Made by a program: the position numbers and the translations under genes. The notes under the pieces are model-generated. The model was not told the DNA's origin and made no database searches. It saw only the letters and a list, made by a program, of their open reading frames with translations. From positions 1-6,040 of the forward strand of contig JAEWZO010000033.1 in the NCBI GenBank assembly GCA_023458415.1: DNA of 6,040 bases, given 5' to 3'. The stretch comes from Bacteroidota bacterium. GTDB taxonomy: Bacteria > Bacteroidota > Bacteroidia > Flavobacteriales > Weeksellaceae. Below, one piece after another: positions 5,066 to 6,040 of this stretch. Position 1 is the first letter of the stretch. Each line of letters opens with the position of its first letter.

Positions 5066-5089
5066 CAGATTACAGACATCAGATCACAG
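5066..5089 (+). repeat. Short direct repeat CAGATTACAG / CAGATCACAG
   Basis: CAGATTACAG (5066-5075) and CAGATCACAG (5080-5089) differ at one base and are 14 bases apart. A second related pair, ATCTAAATTCT (5117-5127) and ATCTAATTCT (5131-5140), follows in the same intergenic spacer, also 14 bases apart. The texture resembles the CAGAT/ATCTGA simple repeats scattered between flavobacterial genes. Confidence 0.5.
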
Positions 5090-5140
5090 TTTTTCTAATA
5101 ATGTCTCGTGTTTGAAATCTAAATTCTGACATCTAATTCT

Positions 5141-5148
5141 TACCTTTA
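5141..5148 (+). promoter_or_regulatory. Possible -7 box for the oxidoreductase gene (TACCTTTA)
   Basis: TACCTTTA matches TAnnTTTG at all but the last base and lies 15 bases upstream of the ATG at 5164. The nearest upstream TTG (in TTTGAAAT near 5112) is further away than usual. Weak evidence. Confidence 0.25.
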
Positions 5149-5163
5149 CAAAAACAAAAATCT

Positions 5164-6040
5164 ATGCTTAAAGCAGGTTTAGTGGGTGCAGGACACCTCG
5201 GAAAAATACATTTAAAATTACTGAACCAATCGGAAAAATATGAATTGGTTGGTTTTTATGATGCCGATACCGAAAACGGAAAAAAACTGGAAGAAGAATT
5301 CGGATATAAATATTTTGACAATTTTGACGAACTGCTTTCAAAGGTTGACATGATTGATATAGTGACTCCAACGCTGTATCACTACGATTATGCAATGAAG
5401 GCCATCGAAAACCGCAAACATTTCTTTATCGAAAAACCGGTGACGCAAACTCTTCAACAGGCCGAAGAAATCCTGTACAAATGCCGTGAATACGGAATCA
5501 AAGCGCAGGTTGGACACGTAGAAAGATACAATCCCGCGTTTATTGCGACGAAAGATTTCATCAAAAATCCAATGTTCATCGAGATTCACCGTTTGGCAGA
5601 ATTCAATCCGAGAGGGACGGATGTTTCCGTGGTTCTGGATTTAATGATTCATGATTTGGACATTTTGCTGAGCATGGTGAAATCCAAAGTAAAAATCATT
5701 CATGCTTCCGGCGTTTGCGTGGTTTCAAAAACTCCCGACATCTGCAACGCGAGGATTGAATTTGAAAATGGCTGTGTCGCCAATCTCACCACTTCAAGAA
5801 TTTCGATGAAGGCGATGCGCAAATCCAGATTTTTCCAGCAGGACGCTTATATTTCTGTAGATTTTCTTGAGAAAAAAGCAGAAGTCATAAGAATGCAGGA
5901 AGCGCCGGAAAATCCTACTCCATTCGATATGATTATCGAAAATGCCGATGGCGAAAAAAATCAGATTCTGTTTGAATATCCAAACATTCAGCCGAACAAT
6001 GCCATTCTGGATGAACTGAATTCCTTCGCCGATGCCATTG
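5164..6040 (+). CDS. Gfo/Idh/MocA family NAD-dependent oxidoreductase, 3' end cut by window edge
   Basis: This is a predicted cytosolic dehydrogenase acting on a sugar or nucleotide-sugar-type substrate. The visible 292 residues cover most of the roughly 320-residue family length. The N-terminal Rossmann fold has GLVGAGHLGKIH (5-16) with the GxGxxG turn at 8-13, and D33 (FYDAD) at the end of the second strand, which favours NAD over NADP. VDMIDIVTPTLYHYD (61-75) and the family signature FIEKPVT (88-94, with K91) follow. VGHVERYNPAF (116-126) opens the C-terminal domain, and the MIHDLDIL stretch (161-168) supplies the His-Asp pair expected at the active site. The GHVERYNPAF form is common in nucleotide-sugar (UDP-N-acetylhexosamine) dehydrogenase relatives, but the substrate cannot be fixed. 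The frame, open from the ATG to the right edge, and the neighbouring divergent pcm support the start. Confidence 0.92.
   Translation, partial: MLKAGLVGAGHLGKIHLKLLNQSEKYELVGFYDADTENGKKLEEEFGYKYFDNFDELLSKVDMIDIVTPTLYHYDYAMKAIENRKHFFIEKPVTQTLQQAEEILYKCREYGIKAQVGHVERYNPAFIATKDFIKNPMFIEIHRLAEFNPRGTDVSVVLDLMIHDLDILLSMVKSKVKIIHASGVCVVSKTPDICNARIEFENGCVANLTTSRISMKAMRKSRFFQQDAYISVDFLEKKAEVIRMQEAPENPTPFDMIIENADGEKNQILFEYPNIQPNNAILDELNSFADAI

Overview
The window looks like chromosomal DNA of a Bacteroidota member, most likely a flavobacterium of the Chryseobacterium/Kaistella type. This rests on the AT-rich, A-rich gene leaders without clear Shine-Dalgarno sites, several matches to the Bacteroidota -7 box TAnnTTTG, and the style of the proteins (short lipoproteins, small acidic proteins, a long-form urocanase). 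The genus is an inference from pattern; no search was run.

Layout from left to right. The minus-strand 5' part of hutU (urocanate hydratase) runs off the left edge. A divergent, 267-base intergenic region follows. It holds two opposed promoter candidates and, on the plus strand, a compact cobalamin-riboswitch-like RNA (about 785-878) with a downstream hairpin region (884-939). The first gene behind this RNA is a hotdog-fold acyl-CoA thioesterase (972-1406), followed 78 bases later by a mono-heme cytochrome c lipoprotein (1485-2063). An 11-bp hairpin that can terminate transcription in both directions closes this block. On the minus strand side of that hairpin lies an open frame without a plausible start (2093-2263), which reads like the C-terminal remnant of a lost gene. 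It lies just downstream of a TauE/SafE-family membrane protein (2306-3028, minus).

Divergent from the TauE gene is a small MliC-like (lysozyme-inhibitor-type) lipoprotein (3141-3545). A second strong bidirectional terminator separates it from two small minus-strand genes (4177 to 3599) that look like one operon: a very acidic 94-residue protein, then a charged 88-residue protein. Next come pcm (protein-L-isoaspartate methyltransferase, 4391-5041, minus) and, divergent from it, a Gfo/Idh/MocA-family NAD-dependent oxidoreductase (5164 to the right edge).

The genes do not form one pathway; this is mostly ordinary core and housekeeping DNA. The most unusual point is the B12-type riboswitch in front of a thioesterase plus cytochrome c lipoprotein, instead of a B12 transport, methionine or ribonucleotide reductase gene. 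The second is the decayed or start-less ORF at 2093-2263. No tRNA, rRNA, CRISPR array or insertion sequence was seen, and no gene-free stretch exceeds 300 bases.
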